Shown: positions 37,180 through 46,629 of the stretch, in pieces | Layout of the letters: each line of letters starts with the position of its first letter | Position numbering within the stretch: position 1 is the stretch's first letter | Source of the DNA: Lacrimispora celerecrescens | GTDB lineage: Bacteria > Bacillota > Clostridia > Lachnospirales > Lachnospiraceae | Length of the DNA stretch: 64,000 nucleotides | Reading direction: 5' to 3' | NCBI RefSeq assembly: GCF_000732605.1 | Contig: NZ_JPME01000018.1 | Location: 186,001-250,000, forward strand | Made by a program: the position numbers and the translations under genes | The notes under the pieces: generated by a model | Database searches by the model: none | Seen by the model: only the letters and a program-made list of their open reading frames with translations | What the model was told of the DNA's origin: nothing

Positions 37180-37502
37180 AACTTTATTAAAATCATTCTC
37201 CCCACATAATATAAAAAATCTATAAATAGAATACCATCCTGCCTACCAACTATCAATAGCAAGGATTCGGGCTAAGCAAAACCAAAATAAGTAGCAACTT
37301 TGTGCTTTTATCATAACTTTATACGGTTCAACGTTACGCTTACTTGTTTGCCCTGAACGATTAGGACCTATGCAGACAGAGACAGTTATATTCTAAGTGT
37401 GATAATTTATAGAAGCTTGACGACGGTATGATAAATAATTTTCATGCCGTCATTTTCTTGATTGAACAAAATGCAGAACGAAATAACCCGATACATAAAG
37501 AA
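37180..37502. other. Gene-free region between the P-loop NTPase ORF and ssrA
   Basis: AT-rich stretch with no credible gene. It holds one good hairpin at 37422-37451: arms GACGGTATGA / TCATGCCGTC around 10 bases, followed by ATTTTCTTG on the plus strand, which looks like a terminator without a gene. Confidence 0.45.
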
Positions 37503-37529
37503 ATGGCGTAGCTTAATGCGCTACGCCAT
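37503..37529 (-). terminator. Terminator of ssrA
   Basis: Perfect 10-bp stem ATGGCGTAGC / GCTACGCCAT with a 7-base loop and TTTCTTTATG after it on the minus strand. Confidence 0.75.
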
Positions 37530-37568
37530 ACTTCGTTCAAAGACTTTTTTACTAAAGACTTCTTTTAG

Positions 37569-37908
37569 TGGAGCAGACGGGAGTTGAACCCGTGTCCAAA
37601 AACCAATTCCCTGTTCTTCTACTATCATAGTTAGTTTATTGACATTCCCTCCACCGCCCGGGAACTAACACCCTGACAGCTTCAGTAGCTTCATAATACG
37701 ACCGCATGCTCAAAGCTTTGCATACGTCGTTTCTCACATCGTCGATGCCGGGATCTTAAAGTGTGAGTGCCTTAAGGCCGACAAGCTGCATTAAGCAGCT
37801 AATGCTAATTCGTTATTGTTAGCGTTTATATTTAGGTTTGCCATTTAACGCATCGCATGCGGATAGCTTCACCAGCTGCATAGCCCCTGTCGAAACCAGT
37901 ACTGCCCC
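37569..37908 (-). ncRNA. ssrA: Transfer-messenger RNA (tmRNA)
   Basis: About 340 bases. The 5' end GGGGCAG pairs with 3' CTGCTCC as the acceptor stem, followed by the tmRNA-typical GTACTGGTTTCGACAGGGG. The T-arm GGACACGGGTTCAACTCCC precedes the 3' end; CCA is not encoded. The tag frame starts at a GCA resume codon and reads ANLNINANNNELALAA then TAA, ending in the hydrophobic LAA degradation signal. It rescues stalled ribosomes. A consensus promoter lies upstream. Confidence 0.96.
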
Positions 37909-37937
37909 TGACTGGTACTCTTCTGGAGAGCATTCTC

Positions 37938-37966
37938 ATACTAACATGAAAGAAATCAATTGTCAA
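37938..37966 (-). promoter_or_regulatory. Promoter of ssrA
   Basis: Minus strand -35 TTGACA (37961-37966), 17-bp spacer, -10 TAGTAT (37938-37943), about 25 bases before the mature 5' end. Confidence 0.75.
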
Positions 37967-38047
37967 GACCTGTGCAATTCCTGCTGCGATTACCTTGTGG
38001 CAACACTGCCTGAAGATTCACCTTATTCCTTTTTTTGGTTTAAAAAA

Positions 38048-39382
38048 TTATTTTGCCTGCAAAGCAGCCATTGTAAAATAGTTATAGGGCTGATTAAAAT
38101 GTGGCAGGAAGAAGATGTCCGTCAGCTTTAACCGGTCAATGGTTACCTGCTCCTGGATCGCAAGGGAGAACATGTGGATCGCCATGGAAATATCATATTC
38201 TGAACATAATTGTGCTCCCAAAACGATGCGGGTCTTCTTATCGTATACGATCCTGATTTTTACCTTGTAATTGTCATGTTCAATAAAGGCCGGTTTTTGA
38301 GTATCCTCATAATCCACCGCCGCTGCGTCATATCCCAGCTTTTTGGCTTTTGCATAGCTGATCCCTGTAGAAACCATTTTCAGATTCCAGATGCAGATTC
38401 CATTGGATCCCTGAACACCAATGGATTCCAGAGGTGTTCCGCATACGTTATGAGCTGCCACGATTCCGGACCGCACGGCATTGGTAGCCAGAGCAATGTA
38501 GTTTGTCTTTTGGATGGAGTTGTCAAAAACAGTTGCACAATCGCCGATGGCATATACATCCGGCTGGCTGGTCTGCTGCTGCTTGTCAACGAGAAACGCC
38601 CCGTTGCAGAACAGTTCAAGATCATCCTTGCCTAACCGGTTGTTAGGTTTAAAACCGATTCCCAGTACTACCATATCAGCATGGTATTCATTTTTGTCAG
38701 TGACCACTTTTTCCACTTTGCCGTTACCTTCAAGCTTAGTCACGATTTCATTATAAACCAGTTTAATGCCATGGCTTGATAAGTTTTCGGACATGATATC
38801 GGAAAACTCCTGATCATAATAGCTTGACAGACAGGTGTGCATATTGTCGATTAAGGTGACATTCTTTCCAACACGGCGGAATGCTTCCGCCAGTTCAACG
38901 CCGATGTACCCTGCCCCTACAACCACGATATCTTTCAAGGCATCGTTATGCAGCTTGTCAATGACATCTTTCGCATTCTGAAATAATTTCACAAATTGAA
39001 CGTTGTCCAGTTCTTTTCCTTCAATATTAGGAGAAATTGGAAGAGAACCGGTTGCAAGGATCAGCTTATCGTATTCCTGCTGGTATCTCTGGCCATACTT
39101 TCCCTCTGCGAAAACAATCTTTTTATCATAATCAATGCGCTCTACTCTTGTTTCCATGTAGACCTTTGCACCCTTTTTTTCAAAAATATCTTTGCTGCAA
39201 TAAAACAGGCCTTCGGATGAATGAATCTGCTCACCGATCCAAAGAGCCATGCCGCAGCCTAAAAAACTGATATTATCATTGGAATCAAATATAACAACTT
39301 TGTTGTCTTTATAATTATCTAAGATTGTGTTGATAGCTGCCGTACCGGCATGGTTTGCTCCAATTACCACAATACGTTCCAT
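38048..39382 (-). CDS. nox: NADH oxidase (Nox/CoA-disulfide reductase family)
   Basis: 444-residue FAD-dependent pyridine nucleotide-disulfide oxidoreductase. FAD-binding [13 protein letters not shown] at the N terminus, redox-active single Cys43 in [14 protein letters not shown]-binding [18 protein letters not shown] near residue 152, and second FAD motif [11 protein letters not shown] near 280. The single Cys pattern fits water-forming NADH oxidases, which detoxify oxygen in anaerobes; CoA-disulfide or polysulfide reductase activity is an alternative within the family. Single-gene unit with its own promoter. Confidence 0.88.
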   Translation of the reverse strand: MERIVVIGANHAGTAAINTILDNYKDNKVVIFDSNDNISFLGCGMALWIGEQIHSSEGLFYCSKDIFEKKGAKVYMETRVERIDYDKKIVFAEGKYGQRYQQEYDKLILATGSLPISPNIEGKELDNVQFVKLFQNAKDVIDKLHNDALKDIVVVGAGYIGVELAEAFRRVGKNVTLIDNMHTCLSSYYDQEFSDIMSENLSSHGIKLVYNEIVTKLEGNGKVEKVVTDKNEYHADMVVLGIGFKPNNRLGKDDLELFCNGAFLVDKQQQTSQPDVYAIGDCATVFDNSIQKTNYIALATNAVRSGIVAAHNVCGTPLESIGVQGSNGICIWNLKMVSTGISYAKAKKLGYDAAAVDYEDTQKPAFIEHDNYKVKIRIVYDKKTRIVLGAQLCSEYDISMAIHMFSLAIQEQVTIDRLKLTDIFFLPHFNQPYNYFTMAALQAK

Positions 39383-39412
39383 AAATAGCCTCCTAAAGAA
39401 TTGTTTTTCTTG

Positions 39413-39441
39413 ATTATATCACATCGTTAAAACAAAAACAA
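39413..39441 (-). promoter_or_regulatory. Promoter of the NADH oxidase gene
   Basis: Minus strand -35 TTGTTT (39436-39441), 17-bp spacer, -10 TATAAT (39413-39418); GGAGG lies before the ATG. Confidence 0.6.
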
Positions 39442-39489
39442 TTATTATTATTGAAATGGCGATCTTTTTTTTTAATACAATCTTACTTG

Positions 39490-40482
39490 TTACAGATCAT
39501 CCACCAGAGCGCTGCTTTTCGCATATGCCGTGCTTTTCGCTTCAAAAAAATCTGTTTTGATCAGATTGGCATTGCTGTACTGGTTAACCCATAACATGCT
39601 TTCCGGCTCCCTGTCATGACCCTCATAAATCCGCTCCCAGCCGAGACTTGCACAGCGTAAGTTTCCAAGATACATGATATAGTCCGTGATCATTTCTTTT
39701 GTAAGTCCGGGAACTTCATCTCCGATGGCATAGCAGCCCCAGGCGATTTCCTGCTCACAGCCTTCCCTGATCATATTCCGGTAAACCACCACCCGTTCCC
39801 TGGTAAACAGTTCCGGCTCTTCCTTCTCAAGTTCCAGAATAATATTTCGGAACAGCCATAAATGAGTGTTCTCATCTCTATTAATGTAACGGATCTCCTG
39901 AGAGGAGCCGATCATTTTATGATTCCGTCCTAGGTTATAGAAAAACATGAATCCGCTGTAAAAATACACACCCTCCAGAATAAAATTAGCCACAACTGCC
40001 TTCATAAATGCAAACGCGCTCTTGTCCTTTTGGAATTCATTATACAGGTCACCGATAAAGGTATTGCGTGCAAGAAGATGAGGGTCACTCTTCCACTGAT
40101 AGAGCACCTCATTCCGAGTCTGAGGTTCGCAGATGGTATCCAGCATATAACTGTAACTCTGACTGTGCACCGCCTCCTGGAAGGTTTGAATGGAAAGGCA
40201 GAGATTGATCTCATTGGCAGTCACATATTCTCCTAGAGCCGGCAGATTAGCGGTCTGGATGCTGTCCAAAAACACCAGGAAGGATAATATCTTATCATAA
40301 GCTCTACGTTCTTCGGGACTTAATAAGGGATAATCCTTCCTGTCCCTGCTTAGATTAATTTCTTCAGGAATCCAGAAATTATTCATGGCCTGCCGGTACC
40401 AATCACTTACCCAGGTGTATTTCATATTGTTAAAATCATTGAGGTTTGTGGTATTGCCGTTGATCATCCGCCGTTTTCTCAC
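39490..40482 (-). CDS. nrdB: Ribonucleotide reductase class I, beta subunit
   Basis: 330 residues; provides the tyrosyl/metal radical for ribonucleotide reduction. Metal ligands and radical Tyr follow the NrdB pattern: Asp73 (FLDSIQ), Glu103-A-V-His106-S-Q-S-Tyr110, the LEGVYFYSG helix and RDENTHLWL with Glu and His ligands. The start is uncertain: GTG at 40482 or ATG at 40467. Located 97 bases downstream of nrdA. Confidence 0.92.
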   Translation of the reverse strand: MRKRRMINGNTTNLNDFNNMKYTWVSDWYRQAMNNFWIPEEINLSRDRKDYPLLSPEERRAYDKILSFLVFLDSIQTANLPALGEYVTANEINLCLSIQTFQEAVHSQSYSYMLDTICEPQTRNEVLYQWKSDPHLLARNTFIGDLYNEFQKDKSAFAFMKAVVANFILEGVYFYSGFMFFYNLGRNHKMIGSSQEIRYINRDENTHLWLFRNIILELEKEEPELFTRERVVVYRNMIREGCEQEIAWGCYAIGDEVPGLTKEMITDYIMYLGNLRCASLGWERIYEGHDREPESMLWVNQYSNANLIKTDFFEAKSTAYAKSSALVDDL

Positions 40483-40579
40483 CTCAATTTCCCCATCCGG
40501 ATGAAAAAGGGGTCTTTTTTTTTAATTGTTCCATATCGTTTTCTCCGCATTCTCTTGTTTTATTATTCCCAACCGTTTT

Positions 40580-42838
40580 TTAGCTGGAGCAGGCCTCGCA
40601 TTCATCCACTTCCAGACTTTTGGAACGGACGTAGTAAATGGTTTTCACACCCTTTTCCCAAGCCAGGATATAAAGCTCCAGCACCTGACGAAGGGTGTAG
40701 TCATTGGTAATATAAAGGTTCATGCTCTGGGCCTGGTCCACATGGCGCTGGCGGATACCCGCCGCCCTTACGGACCACCTCTGGTCTATATAATGGGCAT
40801 TTTTATACTTCCAAAATGTTTCAGGCGTTAAATCCGGGGCTACCCGGGGAACCAAACCGTTCTTTTTCTCCTCCAGATAATACCGATTCATGACAGGGTC
40901 AAGCCCGGCCGTGGTACCTGCGATCATGCTGGTGCTGCTGGTTGGTGCTATGGCGATGAGCCAGCCGTTTCTCATGCCATGGGCTGCCACCTTTTCCCGA
41001 AGGTGCATCCACTCTTCAGAGCAATAGCCCCGTTTATCAAAATATGCCCCTGTCTGCCATTCGCTTCCTTCATACAGATCATAGCTTCCTTTTTCCTCTG
41101 CAAAATCACAGCTTGCTTCAATTGCCGCATAATTAATTGCTTCAAACACCTTATCAGTAAATTCAAGATGCTCTTCTGACTCCCAGGAGATCCCGTTCTT
41201 AGCCAGCATGTGATGATATCCGCTTATCCCAAGTCCCACCGGGCGATAGCGGAGGTTGGTGACCTTTGCATAGGGCACTGGGAAAAAATTTAAATCGATT
41301 ACATTGTCCAAAGCACGGACCGCACTTCTTGTAAGCTCGGTCAGCTCTTTGGTATCCTTAAGATCAATATTCCCCAGGGAAAGGCTGGCCAGGTTGCACA
41401 CAACAAAGTCTCCCGGCTTTGTTACGGTGACCACCACGGTCTCCCCGTCCACGGTCTGGATCTGCTGGTCCACCTGTTCCACCCCGCTCATATTCTGAGC
41501 AATTTCCGTACATAAGTTGCTGCTGTAAATGATGCCGCTGTGGCTGTTTGGATTGGCTTCATTGACGATATCCCGGTTAAAGGTAAAGGGCGTTCCTGTT
41601 TCCACCGCGCTCTTTAAAACCAGGCGGATGATATCTTTAATGGGAATGATCCGCTTATGGATACGGCTGTCATTCACACAGTCCAGATATCGTTCCTCCC
41701 ACTGGGCTCCATAAGAATCCTCCAGTGCCCAGCCCTTTACTGTCAGAATCTCATGAGGACACATTAAGTACCAGTCCCCTTCTATGTTCTCCTTTGCCTG
41801 TTTCCAAAACAGGTTGGGATAACAAACCGCCGGAAAAACATCATGGGCCTTCATGCGGTCGTCTCCGTTATTGGTCCTGAGAGTCAAAAACTCCGGAAGG
41901 TCCTTGTGCCAGACATCTAAGTAAACTGCCACAGCTCCCTGCCGTACCCCCAGCTGGTCCACTGCCACTGCCGTATCATTGGCCAGCTTGATCCACCGGA
42001 TCACTCCTCCCGCAGCGCCCTTAAAGCCGCGGATCGTACTCCCTGCGGCACGGACTTTTCCGAAATAAAGGCCCATGCCTCCTCCGAACTTACTGACCTT
42101 TGCAAAGCTGTCAATGCTTCGGTAAATGCCATCCAGACTGTCCGGTACGGTATCGATAAAACAGGAGGAAAGCTGATGATAAGGCTTTCTGGCGTTTGAA
42201 AGGGTGGGCGTAGCCATGGTAACCTTTAAAGTGCTGAGCATATCATAAAACCGTTTTACCCAATGATCCCGGTCAACCCTTTCCAGCATGGCAAGATGCA
42301 TGGCAATTCCAAGAAACATTTCCTGGGGAGTCTCTAAAGGCTCATTCCGGCGGCTGCGGATCACATACCGGTTAAGCAACAGTTCCAGCCCGGAATAATT
42401 GAACAGGTGGTTTCTGCTATGATCCAGATAGCCTTCATACCGATCAATTTCTTCTTTTTTGTAATTTTCCAGAATGTAGTCCCCATAAAGCCCGTCTTCT
42501 GTCAGGAAACATATTTTATCATAAAAGCTGCCAATCTTTCTCCGGTCCAGCTCTTCCTTTAACCTGGTTTCATAACGCAGCATGGAAAGCCTTGCCCCTA
42601 TATACTCCCAGTTCGGCGCCTCCTGGGTCGTCAGCTCTACAGCCGCCTGGATGAGCGCCTCGAACCGTTCTCCAAGGCTCATATTTTTCTTACAAAACCC
42701 TGTAAATTTTACGGAGAGGTGATCCAGATCATATGGTGCCAAATCCCAATCCTTACGGATTCCCTCTAAAACGCCTATGAGCTCTGGTACCTCTTTAAAA
42801 TATTCCAGGATTTCCTGTTTTCCATCTGTCTTGTCCAT
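40580..42838 (-). CDS. nrdA: Ribonucleotide reductase class I, alpha subunit
   Basis: 752 residues. Active-site Cys in QLSSCFI, the NLCTEI motif with radical Cys and Glu, and the C-terminal redox pair at ECEACSS are all visible, as is GGGMGLYFGKVRAAGS. Reduces ribonucleoside diphosphates. The N terminus lacks the beta-hairpin of a complete ATP-cone (compared with E. coli NrdA), so allosteric activity control may be reduced. First gene of the nrdAB operon. Confidence 0.93.
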   Translation of the reverse strand: MDKTDGKQEILEYFKEVPELIGVLEGIRKDWDLAPYDLDHLSVKFTGFCKKNMSLGERFEALIQAAVELTTQEAPNWEYIGARLSMLRYETRLKEELDRRKIGSFYDKICFLTEDGLYGDYILENYKKEEIDRYEGYLDHSRNHLFNYSGLELLLNRYVIRSRRNEPLETPQEMFLGIAMHLAMLERVDRDHWVKRFYDMLSTLKVTMATPTLSNARKPYHQLSSCFIDTVPDSLDGIYRSIDSFAKVSKFGGGMGLYFGKVRAAGSTIRGFKGAAGGVIRWIKLANDTAVAVDQLGVRQGAVAVYLDVWHKDLPEFLTLRTNNGDDRMKAHDVFPAVCYPNLFWKQAKENIEGDWYLMCPHEILTVKGWALEDSYGAQWEERYLDCVNDSRIHKRIIPIKDIIRLVLKSAVETGTPFTFNRDIVNEANPNSHSGIIYSSNLCTEIAQNMSGVEQVDQQIQTVDGETVVVTVTKPGDFVVCNLASLSLGNIDLKDTKELTELTRSAVRALDNVIDLNFFPVPYAKVTNLRYRPVGLGISGYHHMLAKNGISWESEEHLEFTDKVFEAINYAAIEASCDFAEEKGSYDLYEGSEWQTGAYFDKRGYCSEEWMHLREKVAAHGMRNGWLIAIAPTSSTSMIAGTTAGLDPVMNRYYLEEKKNGLVPRVAPDLTPETFWKYKNAHYIDQRWSVRAAGIRQRHVDQAQSMNLYITNDYTLRQVLELYILAWEKGVKTIYYVRSKSLEVDECEACSS

Positions 42839-42873
42839 TTATAATTCCCGCCATTCCATGTTTTATATTAGTA

Positions 42874-42890
42874 TCAATAACTGTTATTGA
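42874..42890. promoter_or_regulatory. 17-bp palindrome in the nrdAB promoter
   Basis: TCAATAACTGTTATTGA is perfectly symmetric about its centre. On the minus strand it overlaps a possible TTCAAT-18-TATAAA promoter. Confidence 0.45.
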
Positions 42891-42910
42891 ATCTCATATG
42901 TAAAAATATA

Positions 42911-42926
42911 CCACAACATATAGTTA
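42911..42926. promoter_or_regulatory. NrdR-box-like site upstream of nrdA
   Basis: Minus strand TAACTATATGTTGTGG agrees with the NrdR box ACACTATATATTGTGT at 12 of 16 positions. A clear second box at the usual 31-32-bp distance was not found. Confidence 0.4.
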
Positions 42927-43054
42927 ATTTCAACCACCGAAGCACAAAATATTCGTTTTCAGACTATTTCCCTTTTTTATTATTACCAAACAAAAGCTGT
43001 TAAATTAATTAGTCAATGGGATATTCGCAATCCGCTTCGCTACTTGATTCGGTT

Positions 43055-43097
43055 AAAAAAACGCCTGAAATCTCACAAAGTAAGACTCCAAGCGTTT
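43055..43097 (-). terminator. Terminator of the purine/BMP transporter operon
   Basis: Minus strand AAACGC / GCGTTT stem extended by wobble pairs to about 15 bp with a 9-base loop, then a run of seven T; 19 bases after the permease stop codon. Confidence 0.75.
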
Positions 43098-43115
43098 CCA
43101 TTAAGAGGAAAATCT

Positions 43116-44057
43116 TTATCTCGCACCGCGCACATAAGGCTTCCCAAGGCTTTCCGGCCCATGATTTTTGTGGGCGGAGCCCAGCAGGGCCGCCAATGTG
43201 ATCAGATAAGGAAGCATGGACAATGCCTGCGAAGGAAGAGGAACTCCCACTGCCTGAAGACGGATCTGCAGCGCATTGGCAGAGCCGAATAAAAAGGCAG
43301 CTCCCAGCATTCCAAAGGGAAGATAACGCCCCAGGATGACAGCCGCCAAAGCAATGTATCCTCGGCCGGAGGTCATATTTTCCGAAAAGTTCCCCACCTG
43401 TACCAAAACCAGATAAGCACCGCCAATCCCGCCCAGAACTCCGTTTAACACCATGGAAATGTACTGGTACCGGTAAACCGGTATCCCGGCTGAATCCGCG
43501 GCACGAGGGCTTTCACCGATGGAAGCAAAGGAAAGCCCGGTATTTGTTTTCTTATAAAAAAACGATACTCCCATGACCAGAAAATAGATCAGATAAGTTA
43601 AAATATCCTGATTAAAAAGAGCATTGCCAATGAGTGGAATGTCGGCAAGCAACGGTATCCGCAATTTTATTAAAGGTTCGATCTGCTGGTAGGACTGTCC
43701 CCCTGACATCAGTTTATACAGGAAGCTGGTGACGCCAAGTATAAAAATATTAATGGCGATCCCGCTGACCGACTGATCCTTAGAGAGCCTGATCGACAGA
43801 ACTCCATGAAGCATACTGACAGCCGCTCCGCCCGCCATACCGCAAAGTAGCCCTACAAGAATACTCCCCGAAAAAAATGTGCCTGCAAAGGAGAAAAAAG
43901 CCCCGGAAAGCATGACGCCCTCCATTCCGATGTTTAATATTCCGCACTTTTCCGATATCGTCTCCCCTAGCCCTGCGTAGGCAAGAGGCACAGCCATCCG
44001 CACGGCTGCCGACAAAAAGGCAGACAGGAAGCCGACAGTTAAGATCTGCTGCATCAT
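43116..44057 (-). CDS. BMP-type nucleoside ABC transporter permease (YufQ-like)
   Basis: 313 residues, about eight hydrophobic segments, BPD_transp_2 family. The N-terminal pattern AVPLAYAGLGETISEKCGILNIGMEGVMLSGAFFSF is characteristic of the second permease of simple-sugar/nucleoside BMP transporters. Abuts the other permease gene by one base. Last gene of the operon. Confidence 0.92.
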   Translation of the reverse strand: MMQQILTVGFLSAFLSAAVRMAVPLAYAGLGETISEKCGILNIGMEGVMLSGAFFSFAGTFFSGSILVGLLCGMAGGAAVSMLHGVLSIRLSKDQSVSGIAINIFILGVTSFLYKLMSGGQSYQQIEPLIKLRIPLLADIPLIGNALFNQDILTYLIYFLVMGVSFFYKKTNTGLSFASIGESPRAADSAGIPVYRYQYISMVLNGVLGGIGGAYLVLVQVGNFSENMTSGRGYIALAAVILGRYLPFGMLGAAFLFGSANALQIRLQAVGVPLPSQALSMLPYLITLAALLGSAHKNHGPESLGKPYVRGAR

Positions 44058-45092
44058 TTATTTTCCCTCCTTTGCTCTCATTTTTCCGGTCAGAAGTTCC
44101 CTGCCCAGGATAAGCAGTACAATAAATCCAATCAGAAAATCTACAATCGCAGAGGGAACTCCCATCTGCCTTTGCATGGAGTTTGCCCCAACTTCCAAAG
44201 CCGCAAATAAAACGGAAACCAAAAGTACGCCGCCCGGATGGTTAAAGGCCAAAAGAGTTATGAGGATTGCCGTATAACCGCAGCCTCCTGAAATTCCTTC
44301 AAGCAGCTTTTTCTGGACTCCAAGTACCTCCACAGCTCCTGCGATTCCTGCAAGGCCTCCGCTTAATACTGCTGACAGGATTATATTCTTCACCACAGAA
44401 ATACCGCTGCATGCTGCTGCCCGTTTATTAAAGCCCACGGCTTTGAATTCATAGCCTGAGGTGGTCTTTTCCATGAGAAACCATACAAAAAACACAGCTC
44501 CAAGGGCTATAAAGATACCTGTATGAACTCTGGTTGGCTTTAAAAAACGTAAAAGTGTGACAGATGCATCTATTTTTTCAGATTGTGGAATGCTTCCCGC
44601 CGGATCCATGAGAAAGGTACGGACAGCGATACCCAAAAGATTCATAGAAATATAATTAAGCATAATGGTGCAGATGATTTCTGATATTCCAAGCTTAGCT
44701 TTTAATATGGCTGCTATAAGAGCCCATAAGCCGCCGAAGAGAAAGCCGCATCCAATGGCAAGGATAATCCGAAAAACTCCCGGGACTCCGGTGGCATTTA
44801 GAGCCACCCAGGCAGACGCAAGGGCTCCTATGTAGAATTGTCCTTCTGCACCAATATTAAAAAAACCGGTCCGAAAGGCCACCGAACATCCAAGTCCGGT
44901 GAGAATCAAAGGAGTCGCTTTTACAAATACTTCTCCGAAGCCGCTTGCATTGCCAAAGATTCCGTTAAAAAACATCCGACCTGCCGTAAGAGGATCGGCA
45001 CCTGACAATAGGATAAGGATGGCTGCCATAGCAATGGAAAGGAACGCAATCTCCGTCACTTCTATTGCCTTCCACTTTTTCATGTGATTCAT
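44058..45092 (-). CDS. BMP-type nucleoside ABC transporter permease (YufP-like)
   Basis: 344 residues with about ten hydrophobic segments and the motif ATPLILTGLGCSVAFRTGFFNIGAEGQFYIGALASAW of the first permease of this transporter type. It overlaps the ATPase gene by 4 bases and is followed immediately by its partner permease. Confidence 0.92.
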   Translation of the reverse strand: MNHMKKWKAIEVTEIAFLSIAMAAILILLSGADPLTAGRMFFNGIFGNASGFGEVFVKATPLILTGLGCSVAFRTGFFNIGAEGQFYIGALASAWVALNATGVPGVFRIILAIGCGFLFGGLWALIAAILKAKLGISEIICTIMLNYISMNLLGIAVRTFLMDPAGSIPQSEKIDASVTLLRFLKPTRVHTGIFIALGAVFFVWFLMEKTTSGYEFKAVGFNKRAAACSGISVVKNIILSAVLSGGLAGIAGAVEVLGVQKKLLEGISGGCGYTAILITLLAFNHPGGVLLVSVLFAALEVGANSMQRQMGVPSAIVDFLIGFIVLLILGRELLTGKMRAKEGK

Positions 45093-46618
45093 GGCCTTCC
45101 TCCTTCTTCCGTTACTCCGCCCATGTAAAGTCCGATTTTAAATACATCCGCTTCTTCCCTGTTAAGGATCCCCATGATCCGTCCTTCAAACATTACTGCA
45201 ATCCGGTCACTTAAAGTAAGGATCTCATCTAGATCGGCAGAAATGAGTAAAACGCTTTTTCCCTGGTTCTTCTGCCTGATTAAGGTCTGATGGACAAATT
45301 CCGTTGCTCCGATATCCAATCCTCTGGTAGGCTGGCTGGCTACAATGAGCCTGGCCTCTTTTGATATCTCACGGGATAAGATCACCTTCTGCTGATTTCC
45401 GCCGCTCATAAGCTTTACCGGCGTCCTTGTCCCACTTTTTCCTGAAGTACGTATTCCATACTCTTCAATGGCTTCTAAAGCACGGTTCTCTGCCTTTTTA
45501 TAATCCAGAATCCATTTCTTTGAAAAAGGCAGCCGGTTGTAGGTACGCAGAATCATATTTTCTGTTACCGTCATGTCCACAACCAGACTATCCATGTGAC
45601 GGTCATCGGATATATAGGAGATGCCCTTATGGAAACGCTCCCTCACAGATCGGCTGTCAATGGCACTCCCATCAAAGGAGATGTTTCCCTCCGTATGCTT
45701 ACGGATTCCCGTGATAACCTCGGCAAGCTCCTTTTGCCCGTTTCCTTCCACTCCGGCGATTCCAAGGATCTCCCCCTTATAAACCGTAAGGCAGATATGA
45801 TCCAGCGCCATTTTACCAGCCCGCTTTTTTGATAAAGAAACGCCTTCCAAGCTTAATGCTGCTTCCTTTGATGTTTTTTTCCTGTCTTCTGTTTTAGGGG
45901 AAAGCGGCCTGCCGATCATGTAGGCAGATAATTCCTCGGGTGTGGTATTTAATGTGACCAGATTCTTAACTGATTTTCCATCCCTTAGGATCGTAACCCT
46001 TTCGCTGATCGCCATGATCTCACTTAGGCGATGGGTAATGATGATGATACCATGTCCCTCATCCTTTAACCGTCTTAGCACATGAAAGAAATTTTCTGTT
46101 TCCTGAGGGGTTAGAACGCCTGTGGGTTCATCTAATATAAGCAGGTCTGCTTTCCGGTACAATGCCTTTAAGATCTCCACCCTCTGCTGTTCTCCTACGG
46201 ACAGGCTGCCAACCAGTTCATCAGGCTTAACAAAAAGGCCGTATTTTTCCGCCAGAGAGCAGATCTCTTCTGAAGCCTGCTTTCTGTCAAGGACCTCTTT
46301 TTTACCGCCGGAACCCAGAATAATATTGTCAAGCACTGTCATCCGGTTTACAAGTGAAAAATGCTGATGGACCATGCCGATTCCATGGCTTATGGCATCT
46401 GCAGGAGACTTAAACCGAACCGATTCTCCTTTATAGAAGATTTCCCCGCCATCAGACTGGTATATGCCGAATAATATGTTCATCAGCGTAGTCTTTCCGG
46501 CTCCGTTCTCCCCAAGCAGGGCATGAATTTCCCCTTTTTCCACGGAAAGGGTTACGTCCTCATTGGCATACACTCCGGAAAATGCCTTTGTAATATGTTT
46601 CATTTCCAATAATGGCAT
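45089..46618 (-). CDS. BMP-type nucleoside ABC transporter ATPase (YufO-like, double domain)
   Basis: 509 residues with two ABC domains in one chain (about 1-235 and 255-500). The first has Walker A GENGAGKTTLMN, signature LSVGEQQRVEI and Walker B LLILDEPTGVL; the second has the family's usual degenerate Walker A (GVEGNGQKELAEV), signature MSGGNQQKVILSRE and Walker B LIVASQPTRGLD. Located 11 bases after the binding-protein gene. Confidence 0.94.
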   Translation of the reverse strand: MPLLEMKHITKAFSGVYANEDVTLSVEKGEIHALLGENGAGKTTLMNILFGIYQSDGGEIFYKGESVRFKSPADAISHGIGMVHQHFSLVNRMTVLDNIILGSGGKKEVLDRKQASEEICSLAEKYGLFVKPDELVGSLSVGEQQRVEILKALYRKADLLILDEPTGVLTPQETENFFHVLRRLKDEGHGIIIITHRLSEIMAISERVTILRDGKSVKNLVTLNTTPEELSAYMIGRPLSPKTEDRKKTSKEAALSLEGVSLSKKRAGKMALDHICLTVYKGEILGIAGVEGNGQKELAEVITGIRKHTEGNISFDGSAIDSRSVRERFHKGISYISDDRHMDSLVVDMTVTENMILRTYNRLPFSKKWILDYKKAENRALEAIEEYGIRTSGKSGTRTPVKLMSGGNQQKVILSREISKEARLIVASQPTRGLDIGATEFVHQTLIRQKNQGKSVLLISADLDEILTLSDRIAVMFEGRIMGILNREEADVFKIGLYMGGVTEEGGRP

Positions 46619-46629
46619 AAGAATGCTCC

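Noticed and set aside
37838-38131. Plus-strand open frame of about 97 codons
   Set aside because: It begins inside the tmRNA gene and crosses the ssrA promoter; no protein-like features.
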